Shown one piece after another: positions 1-9,685 of a stretch of 37,524 nt of DNA. Position 1 is the first letter of the stretch. The number at the start of each line of letters is the position of its first letter. The position numbers and the translations under genes are program-made. The DNA comes from an uncultured Thiotrichales bacterium (GTDB lineage Bacteria > Pseudomonadota > Gammaproteobacteria > CAZUMV01): NCBI GenBank assembly GCA_938041655.1, contig CALISW010000155.1, positions 1-37,524 on the forward strand. The letters are read 5' to 3'. The notes under the pieces are model-generated. The model saw only the letters and a program-made list of their open reading frames with translations. It was not told where the DNA came from and did not search any database.

Positions 1-48
1 CAAATCATAGTACACTGGCCACAAGTATAATAATATTGGGGTCAGCAC

Positions 49-1707
49 TTGAAACTAAATCTCAGCTTTCTATTTGTAATTCTTTTCATTTTGTTTGGCT
101 GCAACGCTAAAGAACCTGCAACAGACAACACACTATTGATAAATAACGTCAATGGTTACAGTATGACCGATAATGGTCTGCAGCAGTTTGGCGCGATTCT
201 GATTGACGCTGGTAAAGTAGTAAAAACCGGCGCGACTGATTCTCTAAATGCACAAACCACAAATCCGATTGTTAATGGCGGTGGCAAAACCATGCTACCG
301 GGTTTGATAGATGCGCATGGACATGTTCTGGGTCTGGGAAAACTCCGTATGGAAGTAGACCTGGTCGGTGCGCAAAGTATTGAAGAAGCGTTACAACGTA
401 TTGCTGATTTTGCTGCGGCCAACCCTGAGTTACCGTGGATTATTGGTCAGGGCTGGAATCAGGTGTTCTGGCCGGGTAAGGAATATCCTACCGCCGCCGA
501 TCTGGACTCACTCAACTTGGGTAAACCGGTCTGGATGGAGCGCGTTGACGGTCACGCCGGCTGGGCGAATACAGCGGCCATGGAAATTGGGCAAGTTACG
601 GCGGACACCGTCTCTCCCGCCGGTGGTGAAATTATTAAAAATGACGATGGCACGCCAAGCGGCATCTTGATTGATCTGGCCATGCCACTGGTCGTGCAAC
701 ATCTGCCGCCAACCGATGACGATTCATTACGCAGGGCCTTGCAACTTTCACAAGCGGAAACCAGTTCACTCGGTCTGACTTCGGTACACGATGCTGGTGT
801 GCACGCCAGCTTGATTCCACTGTTAAAAGAATTTGCCGACAACGATCAATTGCCGACGCGCTTATATACCATGCTCGGCGGAGAAGAAGAGTTCGATCAA
901 TTTAATACGCCGTTGATCAGCTACGCCGATGACAAACTCTCGGTTAGATCAGTCAAACTCTATGCCGATGGCGCACTCGGCAGCCGCGGTGCAGCCATGA
1001 TATCGCCCTATAACGATCGCGAAGACTCACGCGGCCTGTTATTTGAATCGCAGCAGGATATGAACCGCATGGTGAGTAAAATCCACGCCGCCGGTTTTCA
1101 GGTTAACGTACATGCGATTGGCGATTTGGCGAATCAACAGGTGCTCAATGCCTTTGCTGAACTGGGACCGCAGGCAAACGCTGACTTGCGTCATCGCATC
1201 GAGCACGCACAAGTCATCGACATTGATGATCTAAAGCGCTTTAGCCAACTTAATATTATCGCCAGTATGCAACCAACCCATGCCACCTCGGATATGAACA
1301 TGGCTGAAGACAGAGTAGGTGCAGCGCGCATCAAAGGTGCTTATGCCTGGAAAACCCTGTTGGAAGATAAGGCAAGGATTGCGGCTGGATCAGATTTCCC
1401 GGTTGAATCGGCTAACCCGTTTTGGGGCTTACATGCCGCTGTGACGCGACAAAACCAGCGTAATGAGCCTGCCGGCGGCTGGTATAAAAATGAAGCCATG
1501 AGCCGTGAGCAGGCTCTGTATACCTTTACACTCGGCGCTGCTTACGCCGCCCATCAGGATCAAATCCTGGGGTCAATCGAACCCGGCAAGTGGGCTGATT
1601 TCATTTTGATTGATCAGGATTTCTTCAAGATACCGGCAGAAAATATCTGGCAGATTGAGGTACTCGAGACCTGGCAGGCGGGCCGCCAGGTCTACAAGAA
1701 ACCCTGA
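49..1707 (+). CDS. amidohydrolase family protein (YtcJ-like), predicted lipoprotein
   Basis: 552 aa ORF with TTG start; signal peptide with lipobox-like LFGC; metal-binding GLIDAHGH motif, 'YADGALGSRGAA', 'GSDFPVE' and 'GKWADFILID' typical of YtcJ-type amidohydrolases. Confidence 0.88.
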   Translation: MKLNLSFLFVILFILFGCNAKEPATDNTLLINNVNGYSMTDNGLQQFGAILIDAGKVVKTGATDSLNAQTTNPIVNGGGKTMLPGLIDAHGHVLGLGKLRMEVDLVGAQSIEEALQRIADFAAANPELPWIIGQGWNQVFWPGKEYPTAADLDSLNLGKPVWMERVDGHAGWANTAAMEIGQVTADTVSPAGGEIIKNDDGTPSGILIDLAMPLVVQHLPPTDDDSLRRALQLSQAETSSLGLTSVHDAGVHASLIPLLKEFADNDQLPTRLYTMLGGEEEFDQFNTPLISYADDKLSVRSVKLYADGALGSRGAAMISPYNDREDSRGLLFESQQDMNRMVSKIHAAGFQVNVHAIGDLANQQVLNAFAELGPQANADLRHRIEHAQVIDIDDLKRFSQLNIIASMQPTHATSDMNMAEDRVGAARIKGAYAWKTLLEDKARIAAGSDFPVESANPFWGLHAAVTRQNQRNEPAGGWYKNEAMSREQALYTFTLGAAYAAHQDQILGSIEPGKWADFILIDQDFFKIPAENIWQIEVLETWQAGRQVYKKP

Positions 1708-4284
1708 TTACTTACTGCTGAAGCTGAGCTGATCTTTCTTAACGTCAACCTTGATGGTTTGACCAGCATCAAACTCACCCGCGAGCATCTTCTCAGCGAG
1801 CGGGTTTTCAATCAGCTGCTGTATCGCTCGCTTGAGCGGACGGGCACCGTAGACAGGATCAAAGCCAGCATCGCTGATATGCTCTAGCGCTTTATCACTG
1901 AACTCGATCTCAAGATCACGATCAGCAAGTCGCTTTGACAAGGTCGCCAGCTGAATATTCGCAATCGAGACGATTTCGCCTTTACCCAACGCATGGAATA
2001 CCACCGTCTCGTCAATACGGTTAATAAACTCAGGTCGGAAGTGATTGCCTACCACGTCCATCACGGTGGCTTTGGTCTCTTCATAACTGGCATCCGGACC
2101 AGCCTGCTGAATCAAATCTGAACCCAAATTCGAAGTCATTACTATGACTGTGTTTTTAAAATCAACCGTTCTACCCTGCCCGTCAGTTAAACGACCGTCA
2201 TCCAGTACTTGTAGCAAAATATTAAAAACATCGGCGTGCGCCTTTTCTACTTCGTCCAGCAATATCACTGAGTAAGGTTTACGGCGTACCGCTTCGGTCA
2301 GATAACCGCCCTCTTCATAGCCGACGTAGCCCGGTGGTGCACCGATCAGCCTCGCCACCGAGTGCTTTTACATAAATTCGGACATATCTATGCGCACCAT
2401 CGCATCGTCGGTATCAAATAGAAAATTAGCCAATGATTTGGTCAACTCGGTTTTACCGACACCGGTAGGACCTAAAAACAGGAATGAACCGTTTGGCCGG
2501 TTTTCATCTGACAGGCCTGCGCGCGAACGACGGATTGCATTGGAGACCGCAGTAACGGCTTGCTCTTGACCGATCACCCGTTGCTGTAACAGTTGCTCCA
2601 TTTGTAAAAGCTTTTCGCGTTCGCCTTCGAGCATTTTGCTGACGGGAATACCGGTCCAGCGCGAAACCACATCAGCCACTTCTTCTTCACTGACTTTATT
2701 TCGCAGTAATTGGGTTGGCTTTTCGTCAGCGCTATCGGCATCTGAAAGTTTCTTTTCCAGCTCGGGTATTAATCCGTATTGTAGCTCTGACATACGACCC
2801 AAATCGCCAGCACGACGTGCGGTTTCCAGTTCCAGCCTGACACGTTCAAGCTCTTCCATGATGTGCGCAGAACCTTCAACCGCGGCTTTTTCAGCTTTCC
2901 AGATTTCTTCCAGGTCACTGAATTCGCGCTCAAGTTCTGCAATCGTGTCTTCCAATTCCTGCAATCGCTTTACCGAGGCATCATCGGTTTCTTTCTTTAA
3001 CGCTTCGCGCTGGATTTTTTGCTGGATAATACGCCGTTCCAGTTTATCCATCACTTCTGGCTTGGAATCAATTTCCATGCGTATCAGTGACGCTGACTCA
3101 TCAATCAGGTCAATCGCCTTATCCGGCAATTGGCGATCACTGATATAGCGGTGCGACAAGGTTGCAGCTGCCACAATCGCAGGATCGGTTATTTCCACAC
3201 CATGGTGGACTTCATAACGTTCTTTGAGTCCGCGCAAAATACCGATAGTATCTTCAACACTCGGCTCATCAATCTGTACTTTTTGAAAGCGTCGTTCCAG
3301 GGCAGCGTCTTTCTCTATGTATTGTCTGTATTCATCCAGTGTAGTAGCACCAATACAATGTAACTCGCCTCGTGCCAACGCGGGCTTGAGCATGTTGCCG
3401 GCATCCATAGAACCCTCGGCCTTACCCGCGCCCACCATCATGTGAATTTCATCAATGAATAATATAATTTGCCCTTCCTGTTTGGACAAATCATTGAGCA
3501 CGGCTTTCAATCGCTCTTCAAAATCACCACGGAACTTAGCGCCGGCAAGTAAGGCACCCAAATCCAGAGAAAGCACTCGTTTACCTTTTACACCATCAGG
3601 CACTTCACCATTCACGATGCGTTGCGCCAGCCCTTCCACTATCGCTGTTTTACCTACCCCTGGCTCACCAATCAGCACCGGGTTATTTTTTGTACGCCGC
3701 GACAACACTTGAATGGCACGACGAATCTCGTCATCACGACCAATAATAGGGTCGAGCTTGCCTTGCTCAGCACGCTCGGTCAGATCAATGGTGTATTTTT
3801 CCAGTGCTTCACGTTGTTCTTCAGCATTGGCATCATCGACGCTTTCACCGCCGCGTAATTCGTCAACGGCTTTTTCGATAGCAGTTTTTACGGCACCATG
3901 CGTCGTTAACAAATTAGTTAGTCGGGATTTCGACTCCAATAGTGCCAGCACAAACAACTCGGATGAGATAAAACTGTCATTACGTTGTTGCGCCAGCTTG
4001 TCGGTTTGATTGAGCAGTCGATTCAGGTCGTTTGAAATATGTAAATCGCCGGCATTGCCTTCCACCTTGGGCAGCTTGTCCAGCATCTCGCCCAGCCCGG
4101 AACGCAATGGGTTGACCTTGACGCCTGCTTTGCTGAGCAAAGAGCGTATCGCGCCGCCTTCCTGATCCAGTAAGGCGGTTAATAAATGCTCAGGCTCAAT
4201 CATCTGATTATCACGACCGATAGCCAGTGACTGCGCTTCTTGTAGCGCTAACTGAAATTTGGTGGTTAATTTATCCATTCTCAT
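1708..4284 (-). pseudogene. clpB: ATP-dependent disaggregase ClpB (Hsp100), reading frame interrupted by an in-frame TAA stop at 2368-2370
   Basis: ORFs 2368..4284 and 1708..2358 are in the same frame, separated only by TAA plus K-H-S codons. Joined length is about 858 aa, the size of ClpB. Both NBDs are present ([33 protein letters not shown]), as is the coiled-coil middle domain; N-terminus [21 protein letters not shown] matches ClpB. Confidence 0.9.
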
Positions 4285-4313
4285 CTGAGAGCACCTGCAA
4301 AAGATTAATTCGA

Positions 4314-4340
4314 TGAAAAAAATATGGAGCCAGCTGCTCC
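4314..4340 (-). terminator. putative Rho-independent terminator or attenuator between pgeF and clpB
   Basis: On the minus strand: GGAGC-AGCTG-GCTCC hairpin followed by ATATTTTTTTC; lies after the pgeF stop and before the clpB start. Confidence 0.5.
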
Positions 4341-4358
4341 AATTTCAAGGGCTGGAAG

Positions 4359-5114
4359 CTAGGCTGCAATCCAGATCATGCTAGCCATTCTGCCAGTCAC
4401 GCCATCGCGGCGATATGAGTAGAAACGCGTAGAATCTGTGTGGGTGCAAAGCCCACCACCATAGATTGCAGTAACACCTAATTTATTCAAACGAATTTCG
4501 GCTGCTGTGTAGATATCCAGATACCATTTACCCGGGATGCCGGCGACAAAGGCATCGGTTAAGTCAGCATCAGCGTCGAGATACATCTGTCGCACTTCAT
4601 CACCAACCTCAAACGCTGCAGGGCCGATTGCTGGTCCGAGCCACGCCATCAGCTCTTGTCCCGCTTGTTGAAACGTATTGACTGAAGTTTCGAGTATGCC
4701 ATCCACTAAACCTCGCCAGCCAGCATGTACCGCTGCGACCTGGGTGCCGGCCTGATTACATAATAATACCGGCAGGCAATCTGCGGTCATTACCGTACAA
4801 ACTGTGTTTAATTCCTCGGTGGTGGAAGCGTCAGCAATTTCAACTTCTGCCGCCAACTCGGCACGTACCACCCGAATACCATGCACTTGTTGCAGCCAGA
4901 CGGGTTCCGCGGGCAAGTGCAGCTTGTCTTGTAGTAACTGGCGGTTGGCGTGTACACGCTCTGCTACATCTTCGACATGATCGGCAATATTGAAACTATC
5001 AAATGGTGGCAGACTCCTGCCCGTGTTGCGAGTGGTTACTACCGATTTCACCGTAGCTGGTGCTGGCCACTCTGGCAGAATGGTATCCAGGCTATCAGTT
5101 AACGCCATGGGCAC
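4359..5114 (-). CDS. pgeF: peptidoglycan editing factor PgeF / YfiH family (laccase-domain, multicopper polyphenol oxidoreductase-like)
   Basis: 251 aa; 'LQQVHG', 'TADCLPVLL', 'AAVHAGWRGLVDGI', 'WLGPAIGP' and 'DIYTAAEIRLNKLG' are YfiH family hallmarks; rluD-pgeF-clpB order as in E. coli. Confidence 0.93.
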   Translation of the reverse strand: MPMALTDSLDTILPEWPAPATVKSVVTTRNTGRSLPPFDSFNIADHVEDVAERVHANRQLLQDKLHLPAEPVWLQQVHGIRVVRAELAAEVEIADASTTEELNTVCTVMTADCLPVLLCNQAGTQVAAVHAGWRGLVDGILETSVNTFQQAGQELMAWLGPAIGPAAFEVGDEVRQMYLDADADLTDAFVAGIPGKWYLDIYTAAEIRLNKLGVTAIYGGGLCTHTDSTRFYSYRRDGVTGRMASMIWIAA

Positions 5115-6048
5115 GAATCGCTGTTAGCAATAACTGATAATCTTCTGGAATGTCTACGCTCCAACTCATCTCCTCTTCGCTATCAGGATGGACAATAGTC
5201 AGCGTCTCGGCATGCAATGCCTGACGCTTGAAGGTTTTGAGCATCTCTACCAGGTCATCTGTCGCTGCTCTAGGTAACTTCAAACGCCCACCATAAACCG
5301 GGTCACCAACAATGGCATGATTGGCTTGTGCCATATGCACTCTAATCTGATGAGTTCGACCGGTTTCCAGTTTGACGCGTAACAAGGTGTAATCAATATA
5401 TCGTTCTTCAATACGATAATGCGTAATTGCTTCTTTACCGCTTGCGACCACCGCCATTCTTTTACGCTCTACCGGATGCCTGCCGATTGGCTGGTCGATA
5501 GTGGAGCCTGCAATCAATTCTCCGGCCACGAGCGCCAAATATTCGCGACCCACGCTACGTGCCTGCAACGCTTCAACCAATAACTTGTGACTTTTCAGGT
5601 TGCGCGCCACTACCATCAAACCACTGGTTTGCTTATCCAGACGATGTACAATCCCGGCTCGGGGCAATTGCTCCAGCTCTGGGAAACGATGTAACAAACC
5701 ATTCAATAAGGTACCGGACCAGTTACCCGCTGCCGGATGCACCACCAAACCCGCCGGTTTATTCAAGATGATAATCGCCGCATCTTCGTAGACCACTTCC
5801 AAATCAATGACTTCGGCCTCGAATTCATTCGATTCAGTGCTTTCCGGAACCTCAAGTATCACCTGCTCTCCACCCTGAACCTTGTCTTTTGGACGCCAGC
5901 TGCCCTCATCTACCTTGATTGCCCCACTGAGCAGCCAGCTTTTTAGTCGGGATCGAGAATAGTCGGGGAACAGTTGCGCCAGAGCGCTGTCCAATCGGGA
6001 GCCTCTCATCTCTGCAGGTATGACACTATTCAATATTTCAGATGGCAT
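5095..6048 (-). CDS. rluD: 23S rRNA pseudouridine(1911/1915/1917) synthase RluD
   Basis: 317 aa; N-terminal S4-like region, 'GIVHRLDKQTSGLMVVA' catalytic motif, 'ETGRTHQIRVHMAQANHAIVGDPVYGG'; divergent from bamD as in E. coli. Confidence 0.95.
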   Translation of the reverse strand: MPSEILNSVIPAEMRGSRLDSALAQLFPDYSRSRLKSWLLSGAIKVDEGSWRPKDKVQGGEQVILEVPESTESNEFEAEVIDLEVVYEDAAIIILNKPAGLVVHPAAGNWSGTLLNGLLHRFPELEQLPRAGIVHRLDKQTSGLMVVARNLKSHKLLVEALQARSVGREYLALVAGELIAGSTIDQPIGRHPVERKRMAVVASGKEAITHYRIEERYIDYTLLRVKLETGRTHQIRVHMAQANHAIVGDPVYGGRLKLPRAATDDLVEMLKTFKRQALHAETLTIVHPDSEEEMSWSVDIPEDYQLLLTAIRAHGVN

Positions 6049-6124
6049 GGAAGGCGACTGTGGTTAACATCTAAGGTATTATACGCAGGCTGTAAATTGA
6101 CATGCACGAACTGACGGAAATCTC

Positions 6125-6886
6125 ATGAAAAAAGCGCTTTATTTATCTCTAATTCTGGCTCTGACCAGTGGCTGCAGTGTTTTTGGCAATAAAGAAGACG
6201 ATAAACCGATAGCAGAGCAAGATACCAACGAACCAGCCGCTATTCTGTATAACGCCGGACTGGAAGCTCGTAACAAGAATAACTATGAAAAAATGATCCG
6301 TATTTATGAGACGCTCGAGTCTCGATACCCGTTTGGCCCTTATGCTCAACAAGCCCGACTGGAAATTGCCTATGGGCTCTACAAGCGCGGTCGTCATGAC
6401 CTGGCAATTGAAACGCTGGACCAGTTTTTCAAACTCTACCCCCGTCATGAAAATCTGGATTACGCCTATTACTTACAGGGGCTGGCTAATTTCCATCAGC
6501 TTGAAAATTTCGTCGATAAATTTCTCGACCGTAACATTGCCTCAATGGATAGCCTACCGATTCAGGATTCCTTCAGCCAGTTCAAAACCCTGGTCGAAAA
6601 TTATCCCAATAGCAGGTACGCCCCTGATGCACGCCAACGCATGATCTATTTGCGCAACCTGTTGGCTGATCACGAAATAGAGGTAGCCCGTTTTTATGAA
6701 ACTCGTGGCGCCTATGCTGCTGTAGCCAAACGGGCTGCTTATGTGGTTGAGCACTACCACAATGCCAATGCTACTCCGCAAGCACTGCTCATGCTGATCA
6801 ACGCCTATGACGAACTTGGTTTGCAAACCTCTAAAGAGGAAGCCATGCAAGTATTGCAAATGAACTTCCCGGAACTGGTTAAATAA
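6125..6886 (+). CDS. bamD: outer membrane protein assembly factor BamD
   Basis: 253 aa; lipoprotein signal (LTSGCS), TPR repeats 'YPFGPYAQQARLEIAYGLYKRGRHDLAI...', 'YPNSRYAPDARQRMIYLRN'. Confidence 0.95.
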   Translation: MKKALYLSLILALTSGCSVFGNKEDDKPIAEQDTNEPAAILYNAGLEARNKNNYEKMIRIYETLESRYPFGPYAQQARLEIAYGLYKRGRHDLAIETLDQFFKLYPRHENLDYAYYLQGLANFHQLENFVDKFLDRNIASMDSLPIQDSFSQFKTLVENYPNSRYAPDARQRMIYLRNLLADHEIEVARFYETRGAYAAVAKRAAYVVEHYHNANATPQALLMLINAYDELGLQTSKEEAMQVLQMNFPELVK

Positions 6887-6912
6887 ATCGTCGGTGTTAG
6901 CTTGATCGTTTC

Positions 6913-8214
6913 GTGAAAGTACATCTCAAGGCTCTTGGCTGTCGTTTGAACGAGGCTGAGCTGGAACAATGGTCAATCGCCTTTCAGGCCGATGGCCACA
7001 CCATAACCAACACCGCCACCGACGCTGACCTGATGGTACTCAATACGTGTGCTGTGACCAATGATGCCAGCCGCAAATCCCGCAACCTGATTAATCGCCT
7101 GCACCGGGAAAACTCAACGGCAAAGTTGGTTATTACCGGTTGCCATGCATCATTAAACCCGGATGAGGTGGCTGATACTCACGGGGTAGATCTGGTCGTC
7201 AGCAACGACAAAAAATCCAGCCTGCCAGAAATCATCAACACCCAGCTGATGCCTGCCACCATGCCGTTGCGTGCCACCAACCCGGATGATATTGCGCTCT
7301 ATAACCGTCATCGTCAGCGAGCATTTATCAAAGTTCAAGACGGCTGCCGTTACCGCTGTGCTTTTTGTATCGTGACCCACGCACGTGGCAATGAAGTGAG
7401 TCGTTCAGTTGAGGACATTACTAATGAGCTCAACTTTTTACACACACAAGGGGTACAGGAAGCCGTACTAACCGGCGTACATGTCGGCGGCTATGGTAGC
7501 GATCTCGACTCCAGTCTGTTTCAACTGGTTGAGACCATTCTCACCGATACCGACATGCCGCGAATTCGTTTTGCCTCGGTTGAGCCCTGGGATCTCGGTG
7601 ATCAATTTTTTGACTTATTCAGTAACCCGCGCTTGATGCCGCACATGCATTTACCATTACAAAGTGGCAGCGACACGGTACTCAAGCGCATGTCTCGCCG
7701 CTGTAAAACAAAAAACTTTGCCCAACTGATCAGTGATGCGCGCGCAGCCATACCTGGTTTTAATATCACCACTGACATCATCGCCGGCTTTCCCGGTGAA
7801 ACCGAACAAGAGTGGCAACAAACCATGGCGTTTGTTGAACAAACCGGTTTTGGTCATATTCACATCTTTCCTTATTCACCTCGTGCTGGTACCAAAGCAG
7901 CCAATATGGCTGACCAGGTTGAGCTGAAGATAAAACGGGCACGCTGTAAAGAACTGGCAGATCTGGCTGAGGCCTTGAAACTTAATACACTGCAGCAAGC
8001 AGTGGGCGTTAGTACTGAAGTACTTTGGGAAAGCCCAAAACAGTCTGACCGAAATGGATATCGCCGCTATAACGGCTACACCAATAATTTCTTACGTGCA
8101 CAAATTAATGTTACCGATTCAACCGATTTAACTTCCAGCATTACTCGTGTGAAAATTACGTCAGTAGACGAAGATAAATTAATTCTTAATGTAGAATTAG
8201 AAAATGGGAACTAA
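6913..8214 (+). CDS. mtaB: tRNA (N6-L-threonylcarbamoyladenosine(37)-C2)-methylthiotransferase MtaB
   Basis: 433 aa, GTG start; 'LGCRLNEAE' and 'NTCAVTNDASRKSRN' N-terminal Cys domain; radical-SAM CxxxCxxC 'CRYRCAFCIVTHARG'; 'LPLQSGSDTVLKRMSRRC'. Confidence 0.92.
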   Translation: MKVHLKALGCRLNEAELEQWSIAFQADGHTITNTATDADLMVLNTCAVTNDASRKSRNLINRLHRENSTAKLVITGCHASLNPDEVADTHGVDLVVSNDKKSSLPEIINTQLMPATMPLRATNPDDIALYNRHRQRAFIKVQDGCRYRCAFCIVTHARGNEVSRSVEDITNELNFLHTQGVQEAVLTGVHVGGYGSDLDSSLFQLVETILTDTDMPRIRFASVEPWDLGDQFFDLFSNPRLMPHMHLPLQSGSDTVLKRMSRRCKTKNFAQLISDARAAIPGFNITTDIIAGFPGETEQEWQQTMAFVEQTGFGHIHIFPYSPRAGTKAANMADQVELKIKRARCKELADLAEALKLNTLQQAVGVSTEVLWESPKQSDRNGYRRYNGYTNNFLRAQINVTDSTDLTSSITRVKITSVDEDKLILNVELENGN

Positions 8215-8704
8215 CGAACATCCAGTGCATCGACTAAATGTCAGAGCCGCCCAGCTAACTGTGATTCTGAGTGAGAAAGAGCTCATGCTAACTACAGCAG
8301 AATCCTGCACAGGCGGTCTACTTGGAAAAGTGTTCACCGACATTGCTGGCAGCTCCGCTGTTTATGAGCGCGGCTTTATTACCTATGCCAACCAGGCAAA
8401 AATTGACATGCTGGGGGTTGAGCGCAGCCAATTGCTACAACACGGGGCGGTCAGTGAAGAGGTCGCCGCCGCTATGGCCAGCGGCGCGATACAAAATTCC
8501 GAAGCTCAGGTTGCTATGAGCACCACTGGCATCGCCGGCCCTGGCGGCGGCACCGCTGAAAAACCGGTCGGCACGGTATGTTTCGGCTGGCAAGTAAATG
8601 GTGAACTGCATACGAGCACACAGCACTTTACGGGTAATCGGGATCAAATCCGGCACGAAGCCTGTATTTACGTCATTAAACAAACACTACAAGCACTCGC
8701 GTAA
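8204..8704 (+). CDS. pncC: CinA C-terminal domain family, nicotinamide-nucleotide amidohydrolase PncC
   Basis: 166 aa; 'TTAESCTGGLLGKVFTDIAGSSAVYERGFITYAN', 'GIAGPGGGTAEKPVGTV'; overlaps the mtaB 3' end by 11 nt. Confidence 0.93.
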   Translation: MGTNEHPVHRLNVRAAQLTVILSEKELMLTTAESCTGGLLGKVFTDIAGSSAVYERGFITYANQAKIDMLGVERSQLLQHGAVSEEVAAAMASGAIQNSEAQVAMSTTGIAGPGGGTAEKPVGTVCFGWQVNGELHTSTQHFTGNRDQIRHEACIYVIKQTLQALA

Positions 8705-8818
8705 TTGCGACATTTTGTTACAGCAGTAGTCAAATTGTGTCGCTTGAATTACACTTGGTGCACTAAAAGAATCGTCTCGAATGCATATCAGAGACACTGA
8801 TCAAAGGTAGTCATTTAA

Positions 8819-9064
8819 TTGCAAGAAGATAAGGGTATTCTGGCTAAATATGAAGGTGGCGATAACGTCGTTCATATTGCTGGTTCAAAAAAGCTACTGC
8901 TGGAACGTACGCATAGTGAAAATTCCTTTCACACTCTTGCTACCATACGTAAGAAATCGACACGCAATAAAAGTACCACCTCGTGGCTACTATTATTACT
9001 GTACTTAATGGCAGGCTTGTTCATTGGTGCAGAGATCTACCTCTACTTAATCAAACCCGGCTAG
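8819..9064 (+). CDS. small hypothetical protein with one C-terminal transmembrane helix
   Basis: 81 aa ORF (TTG start) with hydrophobic C-terminus 'STTSWLLLLLYLMAGLFIGAEIYLYLI'; sits between pncC and the convergent methyltransferase gene. Confidence 0.55.
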   Translation: MQEDKGILAKYEGGDNVVHIAGSKKLLLERTHSENSFHTLATIRKKSTRNKSTTSWLLLLLYLMAGLFIGAEIYLYLIKPG

Positions 9065-9073
9065 AAAAATCAT

Positions 9074-9685
9074 TTAGCCTGCAGGCTTGGTTGCTTTAAT
9101 CGTTTTCACCACATCCAGAAAGATATGATTTACTTCGGTGATTTCAAAACCGGCCGCTGTGACATTCTCAACCGTCGGACGATTCATGTCCGGACCTATC
9201 TTGCTCGTTATTAATGTCATCATATCCATCATTAATTTAAACGGATAATAACGACTACCGGTATGTTCAAACATCATCAGCTCACCACCTGGTTTGAGCA
9301 CACGCTTTAACGATTTCAAACCATTGATCGGGTCTGGCACAGAACAAAAGGTACAAGAAGTGAAAATTTGATCAAAACTATTATCTTCAAAAGACATATT
9401 GTGCACGTCCATCACCGAGGCATTTATGTCGCCGCTGTAATCAGCAATACGAGGCTCTGCTTGTTCCAGCATTTTCGGACTGATATCTATCGCTTGAATC
9501 GATTGGCCTGCTGGAAAAAAAGGAATATCAAGGCCGGTACCTAATGCCAGAAACAAAATATTACCCTGCATGGCAGAAAACAACTCCCGCTTGAATGGCT
9601 CCCAACGTTCTTCCGCCCCCTTCCCCGCCATCAAGTCAAATGTTGGCGCTGCCTTGTCCCATTTTTTTTGTGTGATTAAATCCAT
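9074..9685 (-). CDS. class I SAM-dependent methyltransferase
   Basis: 203 aa; 'LFLALGTGLDIPFFPAGQSIQAIDISPKMLEQAE' motif I, 'FTSCTFCSVPDPINGLKSLKRVLKPGGELMMFEHTGS'. Confidence 0.85.
   Translation of the reverse strand: MDLITQKKWDKAAPTFDLMAGKGAEERWEPFKRELFSAMQGNILFLALGTGLDIPFFPAGQSIQAIDISPKMLEQAEPRIADYSGDINASVMDVHNMSFEDNSFDQIFTSCTFCSVPDPINGLKSLKRVLKPGGELMMFEHTGSRYYPFKLMMDMMTLITSKIGPDMNRPTVENVTAAGFEITEVNHIFLDVVKTIKATKPAG

Noticed and set aside
1708-2358. ORF 1708..2358 as an independent small AAA+ gene
   Set aside because: It is the in-frame C-terminal part of ClpB; its listed start is an internal GTG Val codon of the conserved HSVARLIG motif.
2368-2370. Genome-wide reassignment of TAA to Glu
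   Set aside because: TAA serves as the natural terminator of other genes in the window (e.g. bamD, blaI-like), so recoding would have to be site-specific.
2636-4009. Plus-strand ORFs within clpB (2636..3148, 3130..3363, 3455..3712, 3713..4009)
   Set aside because: Low-complexity Ser-rich shadow translations antisense to a highly conserved gene; no recognisable domain or ribosome-binding site.
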